From Wujia chipingensis (GTDB lineage Bacteria > Bacillota > Clostridia > Lachnospirales > Lachnospiraceae), in contig NZ_CP060632.1 in assembly GCF_014337155.1 (NCBI RefSeq), forward strand, positions 1,309,001-1,373,000: 64,000 nucleotides of DNA, written 5' to 3'. Of this stretch, positions 9,935 through 18,854 are shown piece by piece. The position numbers were made by a program, and so were the translations under genes. The notes beneath the pieces were generated by a model. It was not told where the DNA came from, ran no database searches, and was given only the letters and a program-made list of their open reading frames with translations. The stretch's first letter is position 1. Each line of letters opens with the position of its first letter.

Positions 9935-11605
9935 ATGTTAACAGACATTGAAATCGCACAGCAGGCAGAGATGGAACCAATTAAGAACGTGGCAGCAAAG
10001 CTTGGTATGTCGGAGGATGATATCGAGATGTACGGTAAGTACAAGGCGAAGATTTCCGATGAGTACATGCAGTCTGTAAAGAATAATGAGAATGGTAAAT
10101 TGATTCTGGTAACAGCAATCAACCCGACTCCGGCAGGAGAGGGAAAGACAACAGTAACCGTAGGACTTGGTCAGGCAATGTGCAAGCTTGGAAAGAAGGC
10201 GGTCATTGCACTGCGTGAGCCATCTCTTGGACCATGTTTTGGTATCAAAGGTGGAGCAGCCGGCGGCGGATATGCCCAGGTCGTACCAATGGAAGACTTA
10301 AACTTGCATTTTACAGGTGATTTCCATGCAATCACATCTGCAAATAACCTGCTTGCAGCCGTGATGGATAACCATATGCATCAGGGAAATACACTCCGCA
10401 TCGATCCGAAGCGTATCGTATTTAAGCGTTGTCTGGATATGAACGACCGTGTGCTTCGTAACATTATCGTTGGTATGGGTAAGAAGGGCGACGGCGTGAT
10501 GCGTCAGGATGGATTCGTTATCACAGTTGCTTCAGAGATCATGGCAATCCTCTGTCTGGCAACAGATATCAGGGATCTGCAGGAGCGTCTTTCAAGAATT
10601 ATCGTTGCTTATAATGTAGATAATGAGCCTGTTACAGCTGGTGAGCTCAAGTGTGTCGGTGCGATGACAGCGCTTTTGAAGGATGCGATCAAACCAAATC
10701 TGATCCAGACATTAGAGCATACACCAGCACTTGTACACGGTGGTCCATTTGCGAATATCGCACATGGCTGTAACTCTGTCCGTGCAACACAGACCGCACT
10801 TAAAATTGCAGATTATGTCATCACAGAGGCAGGTTTCGGTGCGGATCTCGGAGCAGAGAAATTTTTCGATATCAAGTGTCGTATGACTGGATTGAAGCCG
10901 GATGCAGTTGTGCTTGTAGCAACGGTACGTGCACTGAAATATAACGGTGGCGTGGCAAAGGCAGACCTTGGCGAGGAAAACTTAGAAGCATTGGAAAAGG
11001 GTATCGTGAACTTAGAGAAGCATATCGAGAACTTACAGCTCTACGGTGTGCCGGTAGTTGTAACGCTGAACCGTTTCGTATCCGATACAGATGCAGAGCT
11101 TGCATTTGTACGTGAGTTCTGTGAGAAGCGTGGCTGTGATTTCGCCCTCGCAAATGTATGGGAGAAAGGCGGCGAAGGTGGTATTGAGCTTGCAAATGCC
11201 GTGCTCAACACACTTGAGACAAAGGAAAGCCACTTCAAGGTATTATATGAAGATAATCTCTCTATCAAGGAGAAGATTGAGACAATCGCAAAGAAGATTT
11301 ATGGCGCAGATGGCGTAACCTATTCTGCAGAGGCAGATCGTGCGATCGCAAAGATCGAGGAGATGGGATTTGCAAATATGCCAGTCTGCATGGCGAAGAA
11401 CCAGTATTCCCTTTCCGATGATGCGAAGAAGCTTGGCAGACCGACTGGATTTACAGTCAATATCCGTGAAGTATATGTAAGTGCCGGAGCTGGATTTGTC
11501 GTAGCAATCACAGGTGCGATCATGACGATGCCGGGACTTCCTAAAGTTCCAGCCGCAGAGCGTATCTTCGTGGATGATGAAGGTGTAACACACGGTTTAT
11601 TCTAA
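9935..11605 (+). CDS. fhs: Formate-tetrahydrofolate ligase
   Basis: This 556-residue cytoplasmic enzyme joins formate to tetrahydrofolate using ATP, giving 10-formyl-THF. The ATP loop [10 protein letters not shown] is at residues 64-73, and the [20 protein letters not shown] block and [11 protein letters not shown] near the end are family hallmarks. Length matches the usual 555-560. AGTCAGGAGGAC precedes the ATG. It sits 23 bases after ftsK and upstream of folD, so two successive steps of the methyl branch of one-carbon metabolism are encoded together. In acetogens this enzyme serves CO2 fixation; no other Wood-Ljungdahl gene is visible here, so a biosynthetic or purine-fermenting role is equally likely. 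Confidence 0.97.
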   Translation: MLTDIEIAQQAEMEPIKNVAAKLGMSEDDIEMYGKYKAKISDEYMQSVKNNENGKLILVTAINPTPAGEGKTTVTVGLGQAMCKLGKKAVIALREPSLGPCFGIKGGAAGGGYAQVVPMEDLNLHFTGDFHAITSANNLLAAVMDNHMHQGNTLRIDPKRIVFKRCLDMNDRVLRNIIVGMGKKGDGVMRQDGFVITVASEIMAILCLATDIRDLQERLSRIIVAYNVDNEPVTAGELKCVGAMTALLKDAIKPNLIQTLEHTPALVHGGPFANIAHGCNSVRATQTALKIADYVITEAGFGADLGAEKFFDIKCRMTGLKPDAVVLVATVRALKYNGGVAKADLGEENLEALEKGIVNLEKHIENLQLYGVPVVVTLNRFVSDTDAELAFVREFCEKRGCDFALANVWEKGGEGGIELANAVLNTLETKESHFKVLYEDNLSIKEKIETIAKKIYGADGVTYSAEADRAIAKIEEMGFANMPVCMAKNQYSLSDDAKKLGRPTGFTVNIREVYVSAGAGFVVAITGAIMTMPGLPKVPAAERIFVDDEGVTHGLF

Positions 11606-11616
11606 GAAGTACCAAT

Positions 11617-11887
11617 TTGTATACGATTCCATATGTATATGTACCATGCATCTGAATTCTAAATATACATATGTTTGAAACTTAGAAGTTTTTGATGCTC
11701 CATCTGTGTACAGCAATGTTTGAACAGGAAGTTCAAACAAGCCACCACTGAGCCATGGATGGCGAATTGGTGGCGGTTGCGTATGAGTTTGGTATGTATA
11801 TTGGAGCATCTAGAACTACTTAGTTTCAATACATCGTATATTTATGAATTCAGATGCATGGTACACGGCATATGGAACCGTGTACAA
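11617..11887. repeat. 271-bp long imperfect palindrome filling the fhs-folD gap
   Basis: Two 86-base arms, 11617-11702 and 11802-11887, are inverted copies of one another with roughly three quarters identity and an uninterrupted 20-base match (left-arm TGTACCATGCATCTGAATTC). The 99-base centre holds two further short inverted repeats, TGTTTGAAC/GTTCAAACA near 11718-11738 and a near-palindrome at 11741-11774. No coding frame, U tract or riboswitch core was recognised. The size and terminal inverted repeats resemble a miniature inverted-repeat transposable element, but no clear target-site duplication is visible. A structured leader or intercistronic RNA is the alternative. Confidence 0.7.
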
Positions 11888-11914
11888 TGTTGAAAAGAAA
11901 GGCGGATTATAACA

Positions 11915-12760
11915 ATGGCAAAATTGATTAACGGAAAAGAAATCTCCCAGCAGATCAAGGATGAGTTAAAAGAGAAGGTTTCCGCGTTGAAGGCACAGGG
12001 CAAAAATATCTGCCTGGCAGTCATTCAGGTCGGAAACGATCCGGCATCTTCTGTATATGTTGGAAATAAGAAGAAGGCATGCGCGTATATCGGCATCGAG
12101 TCACGTGCGTTTGAACTTCCGGAGGAGACAACCGAGGAAGAACTTCTCTCTATTATCAAGGATTTAAACGAGGATGACGGCGTGCACGGAATCTTAGTGC
12201 AGCTTCCGGTTCCAAAGCACATCAATGAAGAGAAGATCATCAATGCGATCTCTCCGAAGAAGGATGTGGATGGATTCCATCCGGAGAGCGTTGGCAGCCT
12301 GTGTATTGGCAGACCGGGATTCGTATCATGTACACCAGCGGGAATTATCCAGCTTCTGAAGCGTTCCGAGATTGACATCGAAGGAAAGCACTGCGTTGTG
12401 ATCGGCAGAAGCAATATCGTAGGCAAGCCGATGGCACTTCTGATGTTGCGTGAGAATGCAACCGTAACAATCTGCCATTCGAGAACGAAGAACTTAAAGG
12501 AAATCTGTAAAGAGGCAGATATCCTGATCGTTGCGATCGGAAAGCCGAAGATGATCGACGCATCGTATGTGAAGGACGGTGCGACAGTGATCGATGTTGG
12601 TATCCACAGAGATGCCAACAACAAATTATGCGGTGATGTTGATTTTGCATCGGTGGAACCGGTGGCTGGTGCCATCACACCAGTTCCGGGCGGCGTAGGA
12701 CCGATGACGATTGCGATGCTGATGAATAACTGCGTGGAAGCCGCAGAGCGTGAGGAATAA
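11915..12760 (+). CDS. folD: Bifunctional methylene-THF dehydrogenase / methenyl-THF cyclohydrolase
   Basis: This 281-residue enzyme interconverts 10-formyl-, methenyl- and methylene-tetrahydrofolate with NAD(P). The active-site pair Tyr48 and Lys52 (YVGNK), the folate-binding VQLPVPKHI, the VIGRSNIVGKP dinucleotide loop and the C-terminal PVPGGVGPMT are all present, and the length is standard. It acts directly downstream of Fhs in the pathway. An AAAGGCGG-like site precedes ATG 11915, 27 bases beyond the long palindrome. Its 3' end is followed within eight bases by the rimO start codon. Confidence 0.97.
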   Translation: MAKLINGKEISQQIKDELKEKVSALKAQGKNICLAVIQVGNDPASSVYVGNKKKACAYIGIESRAFELPEETTEEELLSIIKDLNEDDGVHGILVQLPVPKHINEEKIINAISPKKDVDGFHPESVGSLCIGRPGFVSCTPAGIIQLLKRSEIDIEGKHCVVIGRSNIVGKPMALLMLRENATVTICHSRTKNLKEICKEADILIVAIGKPKMIDASYVKDGATVIDVGIHRDANNKLCGDVDFASVEPVAGAITPVPGGVGPMTIAMLMNNCVEAAEREE

Positions 12761-12767
12761 GAAATAT

Positions 12768-14123
12768 ATGAACATATTGATGGTGTCACTTGGCTGTGAC
12801 AAGAACCTTTGCGACAGCGAGGCAATGCTTGGCCTGCTCGCAAAGCACAATTACAATATTACGAACGACGAGCAGGAAGCCGATGCAATCATCGTAAATA
12901 CATGCAGTTTCATCAAGGATGCGATGGAGGAAAGTGTAAATACAGTATTGGAGATGGCGAAGCTCAAACAGCAGAACTTAAAATACCTGATTGTGACCGG
13001 ATGTATGGCACAGCGTTTCAAGGATGAGATCTTTGACGAGATCCCGGAGATCGATGCATGTCTTGGAACGAGCAGCTTCGATAAGATTTTAGATGTGATC
13101 GAGGAGCTGAAGGCGCGTGATGGTATCGAGGATGCAGAAGAAATCAGTGTCTATGACGATATCGACCGTCTGGCAACAATCACAGAATCAAACAAGGTCA
13201 TCACATCGGGTACATTTATGGGATACTTAAAGATTGCAGAAGGCTGCGACAAGTTCTGTACCTACTGTGTCATCCCACATATCCGCGGACATTACCGGAG
13301 TGTGCCGATGGACCAGCTTTTAAAGGAAGCAGAATATATGGCATCGCAGGGCATCGAGGAGCTGGTGCTTGTCGCACAGGAGACAACCTGTTATGGTAAA
13401 GATCTGTACGGGGAGAAACGGCTGCATGTGTTAGTTCATGAACTGGCGAAGATTGAGGGAATTAAATGGATCCGCCTGATGTACTGCTATCCGGAGGAAA
13501 TCTACGACGAACTGATCGACTGCTTCAAGGAGGAACCGAAGCTTCTGCATTATATTGATATGCCGATGCAACACAGCGAGGATGCAATCTTAAAGCGGAT
13601 GGGAAGAAGGACAGATCGTGCAAGCATCGAAGCGGTGATTGGAAAGCTGCGGGAAGCAGCCCCGGATATCGCAATCCGTACTTCCCTGATTGCAGGATTT
13701 CCTGGCGAGACACAGGAAGAGCATGAGGCACTGATGGCATTCTTAGATGAACAGGAGCTTGACAGGGTTGGTGTATTTACGTATTCCAGAGAAGATGGAA
13801 CACCGGCAGCAACATTTGAGAACCAGATCGATGAAGAGACAGCGGAGCAGTGGCGTAATGAGATCATGGAGCTGCAGCAGGAGATCTCATTGGATAAAAA
13901 CGAGACATTTGTCGGGATGATCATGCAGGTCATCATCGAAGGATATTCTTCTGACGATGATGTCTATGTCGGACGGACATACCGGGATGCACCGGGCGTG
14001 GACGGGCTGGTGTTTGTGAACTGTGATTATGAACTGATGTCCGGACAGATTGTAGATGTCCGGATCAATGAGGTAGGACCATATGATATGATAGGAGGGA
14101 TTGTCGATGAATCTGCCGAATAA
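12768..14123 (+). CDS. rimO: Ribosomal protein S12 methylthiotransferase RimO
   Basis: This 451-residue radical SAM enzyme adds a methylthio group to an Asp of ribosomal protein S12. It shows the N-terminal MTTase domain (SLGCDKNLCDSE with Cys10), the radical SAM CxxxCxxC in GCDKFCTYCVIPHIRG, and a C-terminal TRAM domain. SLGCDKNL distinguishes RimO from MiaB. ATG 12768 gives the canonical N-terminus MNILMVSLGC; the alternative GTG 12750 would overlap the end of folD and add six residues. The 3' end overlaps pgsA by 17 bases, indicating translational coupling. Confidence 0.94.
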   Translation: MNILMVSLGCDKNLCDSEAMLGLLAKHNYNITNDEQEADAIIVNTCSFIKDAMEESVNTVLEMAKLKQQNLKYLIVTGCMAQRFKDEIFDEIPEIDACLGTSSFDKILDVIEELKARDGIEDAEEISVYDDIDRLATITESNKVITSGTFMGYLKIAEGCDKFCTYCVIPHIRGHYRSVPMDQLLKEAEYMASQGIEELVLVAQETTCYGKDLYGEKRLHVLVHELAKIEGIKWIRLMYCYPEEIYDELIDCFKEEPKLLHYIDMPMQHSEDAILKRMGRRTDRASIEAVIGKLREAAPDIAIRTSLIAGFPGETQEEHEALMAFLDEQELDRVGVFTYSREDGTPAATFENQIDEETAEQWRNEIMELQQEISLDKNETFVGMIMQVIIEGYSSDDDVYVGRTYRDAPGVDGLVFVNCDYELMSGQIVDVRINEVGPYDMIGGIVDESAE

Positions 14124-14646
14124 ATTAACGATACTTAGAATGATCATGATACCATTTTTCTTAGTAGCCCTGATGGTGCCTGGCATTCCGGGAGGAAAAT
14201 GGATTGCACTTGCGTTATTCTGTCTGGCAAGTCTCACGGATATGCTGGATGGAAAAATCGCACGAAAGTATAACCTGATTACGGACTTTGGCAAGTTCAT
14301 GGATCCACTTGCGGACAAGCTGCTTGTCTGTTCAGCCATGATCGCGCTGATCGATCTGGACCGGATTCCGGCGTGGGTTGTAATTGTGATTATTGCAAGA
14401 GAGTTTATCATCAGCGGTTTTCGTCTGGTTGCATCGGATAACGGCATTGTGATCGCTGCCGGATGGTGGGGCAAGATCAAGACGGTCTGCCAGATGTTCA
14501 TGGTAATCTTACTGATTTGCGACTTCGGTGGAAGCACGGTACATATCATTGAGAATGTACTGATCTATCTGGCGCTGGCACTGACGATCATTTCCCTGAT
14601 CGACTATCTGGTAAAGAATAAAAACGTGCTTTCTGAAACAAAATAA
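14107..14646 (+). CDS. pgsA: CDP-diacylglycerol-glycerol-3-phosphate 3-phosphatidyltransferase
   Basis: This 179-residue membrane enzyme makes phosphatidylglycerol phosphate, the first committed step to phosphatidylglycerol. The CDP-alcohol phosphotransferase signature runs from DMLDGKIAR to DFGKFMDPLADK, with its conserved Asp residues in place, and four to six hydrophobic helices surround it. ATG 14107 is preferred over TTG 14101 because GGAGG at 14094-14098 is eight bases from the former. The start lies inside rimO, a pairing often seen in Firmicutes. Confidence 0.93.
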   Translation: MNLPNKLTILRMIMIPFFLVALMVPGIPGGKWIALALFCLASLTDMLDGKIARKYNLITDFGKFMDPLADKLLVCSAMIALIDLDRIPAWVVIVIIAREFIISGFRLVASDNGIVIAAGWWGKIKTVCQMFMVILLICDFGGSTVHIIENVLIYLALALTIISLIDYLVKNKNVLSETK

Positions 14647-14656
14647 GAGTGGCTTT

Positions 14657-14712
14657 AAAAATCTGTAAAAAGCGGATGGAACATAAATGTTTAAGGCTTT
14701 TTGCAGATTTTT
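14657..14712 (+). terminator. Terminator after pgsA
   Basis: AAAAATCTGTAAAAAGC at 14657-14673 pairs with GCTTTTTGCAGATTTTT at 14696-14712 (one mismatch or wobble), with a 22-base loop and further T residues (TTCTTTTTTA) after it. It closes the fhs-to-pgsA transcript. Confidence 0.75.
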
Positions 14713-14753
14713 CTTTTTTATTGCAAAACTGTGACAAAGAATGTGATTTTGAC

Positions 14754-14782
14754 TTGATTTCAGGCGGAAAAAGATTTACAAT
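14754..14782 (+). promoter_or_regulatory. Sigma-A type promoter of the Na+ decarboxylase operon
   Basis: TTGATT (14754-14759), a 17-base spacer and TACAAT (14777-14782) lie 65 bases before the first gene. The leader contains a small hairpin (GGGTTTCT / AGAAAACCC, 14800-14820) just ahead of the ribosome site GTGGAGG. Confidence 0.72.
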
Positions 14783-14847
14783 TACAATCGGAAGAAATTG
14801 GGTTTCTAATCAGAAAACCCATAATAAATAAAAGTGGAGGGCTTAAA

Positions 14848-16272
14848 ATGAGTAACAAACTTACATTGTCAGCAAGTGACAGAATTTCTTCTTTGCTTGA
14901 CGAAGCGAGCTTTGTTGAAGTTGGTGCATATGTAACAGCTAGAAATACGGACTTCAACATGCAGGAAAATGATACTCCAAAAGACGGTGTTATTACTGGA
15001 TATGGTGTCATCAATGGAAAACTGGTGTATGTATACAGCCAGGATGCAACCGTTCTTGGTGGTGCAATCGGTGAGATGCACGCAAAGAAGATTGCGAAGA
15101 TTTATGACATGGCTATGAAGGTAGGCGCACCGGTAGTCGGTTTGATCGATTGTGCGGGACTTCGTTTGCAGGAGGCAACCGATGCACTTAATGCATTCGG
15201 CGAGGTTTATCTGAAGCAGACACTTGCGTCAGGAGTAATCCCACAGATTACTGCAATTTTTGGAACATGCGGTGGTGGAGCAGCGCTTATTCCAACACTT
15301 ACAGACTTTACATTTATGACAGCAGAGGGCGGAAAGTTATTCGTAAACAGCCCAAATGCACTGGATGGAAACTATCAGGCAAAGCTTGATACAGCATCTG
15401 CCGCTTACCTTAGCGAGAATTCTTCTCTCGTAGATGGTGTATTCGAGGATGATGCAACAACACTTGCAAACATCAGAAGCCTTGTGGATATGCTCCCTGA
15501 CAACAACATGGAAGATGCAGAGTCCGATTGTACAGACGATCTGAACCGTATCATTCCAAATCTCGATGGATTTGCAAAGGATGCAAGAGCTGTCCTTCAG
15601 AACATCGCAGATAACAATGTATTCGTAGAAGTGAAGAAAGATTATGCAAAGGACATGGTTCTTGGACTGATCAAGTTGAACGGTGCGACAGTTGGTTGTG
15701 TAGCCAACCAGGCAGCTGACGGTGGAGAACTTCTCTCTACAAGCGGTGCTTATATCGCAGCAGACTTCGTGAAGTTCTGTGACGCATTCAACATCCCTGT
15801 ACTGACACTTGTAAATGCAAAGGGATTTGTAGCAACTGTATCAAACGAGAGAACAATCGCAGATGCAGCAGCCAAGCTCACATACGCATTTGCAGATGCA
15901 ACAGTACCTAAGGTAACCGTTGTGATGGGCGATGCGTTTGGAACTGCTTACACGATCATGAACTCCAAGGCAATCGGCGCAGATATGGTATACGCATGGC
16001 CATGTGCAAAGATTGGTACGATGGATCCAGAGATGGCTGTCAAGATCATGTACGAGAAGGAAATTGCAGAGGCAGCTGATAAGGTTGCATTCATTGCAGA
16101 GAAGAAGAAAGCTTATACAGAGCTTCAGTCAAGCGCACTTGCAGCAGCAAAGCGTGGATATATCGATGATATTATCGAGCCGGATGCAACAAGAAAGCGT
16201 GTGATCGCTGCGTTTGATATGCTTAGCACAAAGAACGAGGAAAGACCATATAAGAAGCACGGAGCAGTATAA
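14848..16272 (+). CDS. Acyl-CoA-type biotin-dependent carboxyltransferase subunit (MmdA/PccB-like, divergent)
   Basis: This 474-residue protein has two crotonase-fold halves typical of the carboxyltransferases that move CO2 between biotin and an acyl-CoA (methylmalonyl-, propionyl- or glutaconyl-CoA types). Family stretches include SQDATVLGGAIGEMHAKKI, QTLASGVIPQI and GDAFGTAYTIMNSKAIGADM. It is shorter than the usual 510-520 residues. The first oxyanion-hole motif, usually DSGGARIQEG, reads DCAGLRLQEA, and the partner GPCAGGA reads GTCGGGA, so the substrate is uncertain. It leads an operon with a biotin carrier, the OadB pump, OadG and a second carboxyltransferase. Methylmalonyl-CoA decarboxylase alpha is the nearest named function. 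Confidence 0.75.
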   Translation: MSNKLTLSASDRISSLLDEASFVEVGAYVTARNTDFNMQENDTPKDGVITGYGVINGKLVYVYSQDATVLGGAIGEMHAKKIAKIYDMAMKVGAPVVGLIDCAGLRLQEATDALNAFGEVYLKQTLASGVIPQITAIFGTCGGGAALIPTLTDFTFMTAEGGKLFVNSPNALDGNYQAKLDTASAAYLSENSSLVDGVFEDDATTLANIRSLVDMLPDNNMEDAESDCTDDLNRIIPNLDGFAKDARAVLQNIADNNVFVEVKKDYAKDMVLGLIKLNGATVGCVANQAADGGELLSTSGAYIAADFVKFCDAFNIPVLTLVNAKGFVATVSNERTIADAAAKLTYAFADATVPKVTVVMGDAFGTAYTIMNSKAIGADMVYAWPCAKIGTMDPEMAVKIMYEKEIAEAADKVAFIAEKKKAYTELQSSALAAAKRGYIDDIIEPDATRKRVIAAFDMLSTKNEERPYKKHGAV

Positions 16273-16289
16273 GGAAAGGTGACAATGAA

Positions 16290-17258
16290 ATGAAGAAAAA
16301 ATTATTAATTCTGATTTCCATGTTAGCTATGATGTTTTCCTTGACTGCCTGCAGCAATGAGGTTGAAAAGCCGTTTGACTATGATGACAGCCAGATCGTC
16401 ATCGACACGATGTATCTGTTCAACCAGTATCAGAACGTGAGCGATGAATATGCTGATTATTATATTCAGGATGGAACCGAATTCGAGCAGTCCGCAGTAA
16501 AGGGTATCAAGCAGGCACAGGAGACCGATAAGGTTGGAGAATTCCAGGATTTCTCTCCTTATATCAACGGTGTTGGCATGGATTTAAATGATGTCAATTA
16601 CAAGATTGAGAATGCCGCAGACTCTGTATCGGTAACTGTTACAAACAAGGCAGCAAACAGAGATGTGGAAGTAACTGTAAAGTTTGTTGAGAATCCAGAT
16701 TACTACATCAAGCTGGATCAGGCAAAGCAGACATACAATGCAGATGCAGTCCGTCAGGAAATTGCGATGTACTATGGCTCAGAAGAGGAGTTCTTCTCCC
16801 AGTATGGCAGTTACTATTCAAGTGTAGACGATGTTGTACAGCAGGGCATCGACAATGAGATGCAGGGCGTATATCAGTATCTTCCAGAGGAAATGGTTGT
16901 TTCAGCCGTATACTCTAAGGCAGAGCTGATGAAGCAGGCAGGTATGAATACATTGCTCGGTATGGGTACTGTATTTGTAGTTTTGATTTTCATCTCATTT
17001 ATTATTTCACTGTTCAAATTCCTTCCGGCACTTTTCGCAAAGAAGCCGAAGATCGAAGATCTCAAGAAGGAAGAGAGCAAGCCGGCAGCACCAGCAAAGG
17101 CTGCTACACCGGCACCAGCCGCAGGCAATCTGATGAACGATGCAGAGCTTGTAGCCGTTATCACAGCCGCTATTTATGCTGCTGAGGGACAGGCAGGCAA
17201 TGGTGCAGTAAGTAAAGATAAACTCGTTGTACGTTCGATTCGTCGTGCAAGAAAATAA
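16290..17258 (+). CDS. OadG-family pump subunit with lipoprotein-like N-terminal domain
   Basis: This 322-residue protein begins with a lipoprotein signal ending in the lipobox LTAC (Cys21). An exported domain of about 200 residues follows, rich in Asp, Glu and Tyr. One membrane helix (about residues 222-244) leads to a cytoplasmic Pro/Ala-rich linker and a short C-terminal helix, NDAELVAVITAAIYAAEG. The last part matches the OadG/gamma tail of Na+ decarboxylases, which holds the complex together. Classical OadG is only about 80-120 residues and lacks the exported domain. Position between the carboxyltransferase and the biotin carrier supports the assignment; the outer domain has no recognised function. 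Confidence 0.7.
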   Translation: MKKKLLILISMLAMMFSLTACSNEVEKPFDYDDSQIVIDTMYLFNQYQNVSDEYADYYIQDGTEFEQSAVKGIKQAQETDKVGEFQDFSPYINGVGMDLNDVNYKIENAADSVSVTVTNKAANRDVEVTVKFVENPDYYIKLDQAKQTYNADAVRQEIAMYYGSEEEFFSQYGSYYSSVDDVVQQGIDNEMQGVYQYLPEEMVVSAVYSKAELMKQAGMNTLLGMGTVFVVLIFISFIISLFKFLPALFAKKPKIEDLKKEESKPAAPAKAATPAPAAGNLMNDAELVAVITAAIYAAEGQAGNGAVSKDKLVVRSIRRARK

Positions 17259-17282
17259 TTGATATATTAGGAGGAAATTAAC

Positions 17283-17651
17283 ATGAAGAATTATAGAATC
17301 ACTGTAAATGGTACAGCTTATGATGTAGCAGTAGAAGAATTAGGCGCAGGTGCAGCTCCGGCAGCCGTAGCAGCTCCAGCACCAGTTGCAGCCGCAGCAC
17401 CAGCTCCGGCAGCTCCAGCAGCTCCAGCCGCAGCAGGCTCTATCGAGGTTGCAGCTCCAATGCCAGGTAAGATCCTGAACGTAAAGGCAGGCGTTGGTAC
17501 AGCCGTAAAGAAGGGTGATGTGATCCTGATCCTTGAGGCTATGAAGATGGAAAATGATGTGGTAGCTCCAGAAGACGGAACAGTTGCAAGCATCAACGTT
17601 TCTGCAGGTGATGCAGTAGAGGCGGGCGACGTATTGGCTACTTTGAACTAA
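17283..17651 (+). CDS. Biotin carboxyl carrier protein of the decarboxylase complex
   Basis: This 122-residue protein carries CO2 on covalent biotin between the carboxyltransferases and the pump. The biotin site is Lys88 in EAMKMEN, inside a complete biotinyl domain (AAPMPGKIL to the end). Residues 21-52 are a flexible Ala/Pro linker, the usual swinging arm. AGGAGG precedes ATG 17283. The window has no biotin carboxylase, so carboxyl groups must come from a carboxylated substrate, as in decarboxylases or transcarboxylases. Confidence 0.9.
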   Translation: MKNYRITVNGTAYDVAVEELGAGAAPAAVAAPAPVAAAAPAPAAPAAPAAAGSIEVAAPMPGKILNVKAGVGTAVKKGDVILILEAMKMENDVVAPEDGTVASINVSAGDAVEAGDVLATLN

Positions 17652-17700
17652 TCAGAGTTCGTAAGTAACTGGTTCCTACAATAACAGGAGGTAAACATAA

Positions 17701-18828
17701 GTGAGTAGTTTTGCAGATGTATTTAAAAATCTGGCTCTCCAGACAGGATTTGCAACCCTGACATGGAAGCACTATGTAATGATTCTCATTGCATGTGTGT
17801 TCATGTATCTTGCAATCGTGAAAGGCTTCGAGCCGTTGCTTTTGGTTCCAATCTCCTTCGGTATGTTCCTGGTTAACATGTTCCCGGATATCATTGCTGA
17901 TGGTGGATTGTTACATTATTTCTATTTGTTGGATGAGTGGAGTATTTTGCCTTCCCTCATCTTCATGGGTGTTGGTGCCATGACAGACTTCGGTCCGCTG
18001 ATTGCGAACCCGAAGAGCTTCCTGCTTGGTGCAGCCGCTCAGTTTGGTATTTATGCTGCATACTTCCTTGCATTCCTGATGGGATTCAACGGAAAGGAAG
18101 CAGCAGCAATCTCTATCATCGGTGGTGCCGATGGCCCTACATCTATCTTCCTGGCTGGTAAGCTTGGAATGGGTGGAACTCTGATGGGACCGATTGCAGT
18201 TGCCGCATATTCTTATATGTCACTGGTACCGGTTATCCAGCCACCTATCATGAAGCTCCTTACAACAGAGAAGGAGAGAAAGATTAAGATGGCTCAGCTC
18301 CGTCCAGTATCAAAGATGGAGAAGATCCTGTTCCCAATCATCGTTACATTAGTTGTTGTATTGATTCTTCCTACAACAGCTCCGCTGGTTGGTATGCTGA
18401 TGCTCGGTAACCTGTTCCGTGAGAGTGGTGTTGTTAAGCAGTTAACAGAGACAGCAAGTAATGCAATGATGTACATCGTTGTTATCCTGCTTGGTACATC
18501 CGTAGGTGCATCGACAAGTGCAGAAGCATTCCTGAAGACAAGTACATTGAAAATTGTATTGCTTGGTCTGATCGCATTTGCGTTTGGTACAGCGGCAGGT
18601 GTATTGTTCGGTAAGATTATGTGCAAGGTAACGCACGGTAAGGTAAATCCGCTGATCGGTTCTGCGGGTGTATCTGCCGTTCCTATGGCAGCACGTGTAT
18701 CACAGAAGGTTGGCGCAGAGGCAGATCCTACAAACTTCCTTTTGATGAACGCCATGGGACCAAACGTTGCAGGTGTTATCGGTACTGCGGTTGCAGCCGG
18801 AACATTCCTCGCAATCTTTGGTGTATAG
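17701..18828 (+). CDS. Sodium-translocating decarboxylase beta subunit (OadB/MmdB/GcdB)
   Basis: This 375-residue integral membrane protein with about nine to eleven helices removes CO2 from carboxybiotin and exports Na+. The signature [20 protein letters not shown] contains the Asp required for Na+ binding in the Klebsiella protein. [20 protein letters not shown] and [12 protein letters not shown] near the C-terminus are also conserved. Translation starts at GTG 17701, eight bases after AGGAGGT (17686-17692). The substrate specificity of the complex depends on the partner carboxyltransferases, not on this subunit. Confidence 0.93.
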   Translation: MSSFADVFKNLALQTGFATLTWKHYVMILIACVFMYLAIVKGFEPLLLVPISFGMFLVNMFPDIIADGGLLHYFYLLDEWSILPSLIFMGVGAMTDFGPLIANPKSFLLGAAAQFGIYAAYFLAFLMGFNGKEAAAISIIGGADGPTSIFLAGKLGMGGTLMGPIAVAAYSYMSLVPVIQPPIMKLLTTEKERKIKMAQLRPVSKMEKILFPIIVTLVVVLILPTTAPLVGMLMLGNLFRESGVVKQLTETASNAMMYIVVILLGTSVGASTSAEAFLKTSTLKIVLLGLIAFAFGTAAGVLFGKIMCKVTHGKVNPLIGSAGVSAVPMAARVSQKVGAEADPTNFLLMNAMGPNVAGVIGTAVAAGTFLAIFGV

Positions 18829-18854
18829 TATAGAGAATTTAGGAGGTCAGACTA

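Noticed and set aside
11606..11914. Tetrahydrofolate riboswitch between fhs and folD
   Set aside because: The location would fit, but the conserved core was not found; the region is instead a long inverted repeat.
12025..12843. Long minus-strand frame (272 codons) opposite folD and rimO
   Set aside because: It lies antisense to two certain genes, has no ribosome site and a Ser/Pro/Ile-rich composition typical of antisense shadows.
14649..14831. Open frame of 60 codons after pgsA
   Set aside because: It covers the terminator and the promoter of the decarboxylase operon, so it is chance coding.
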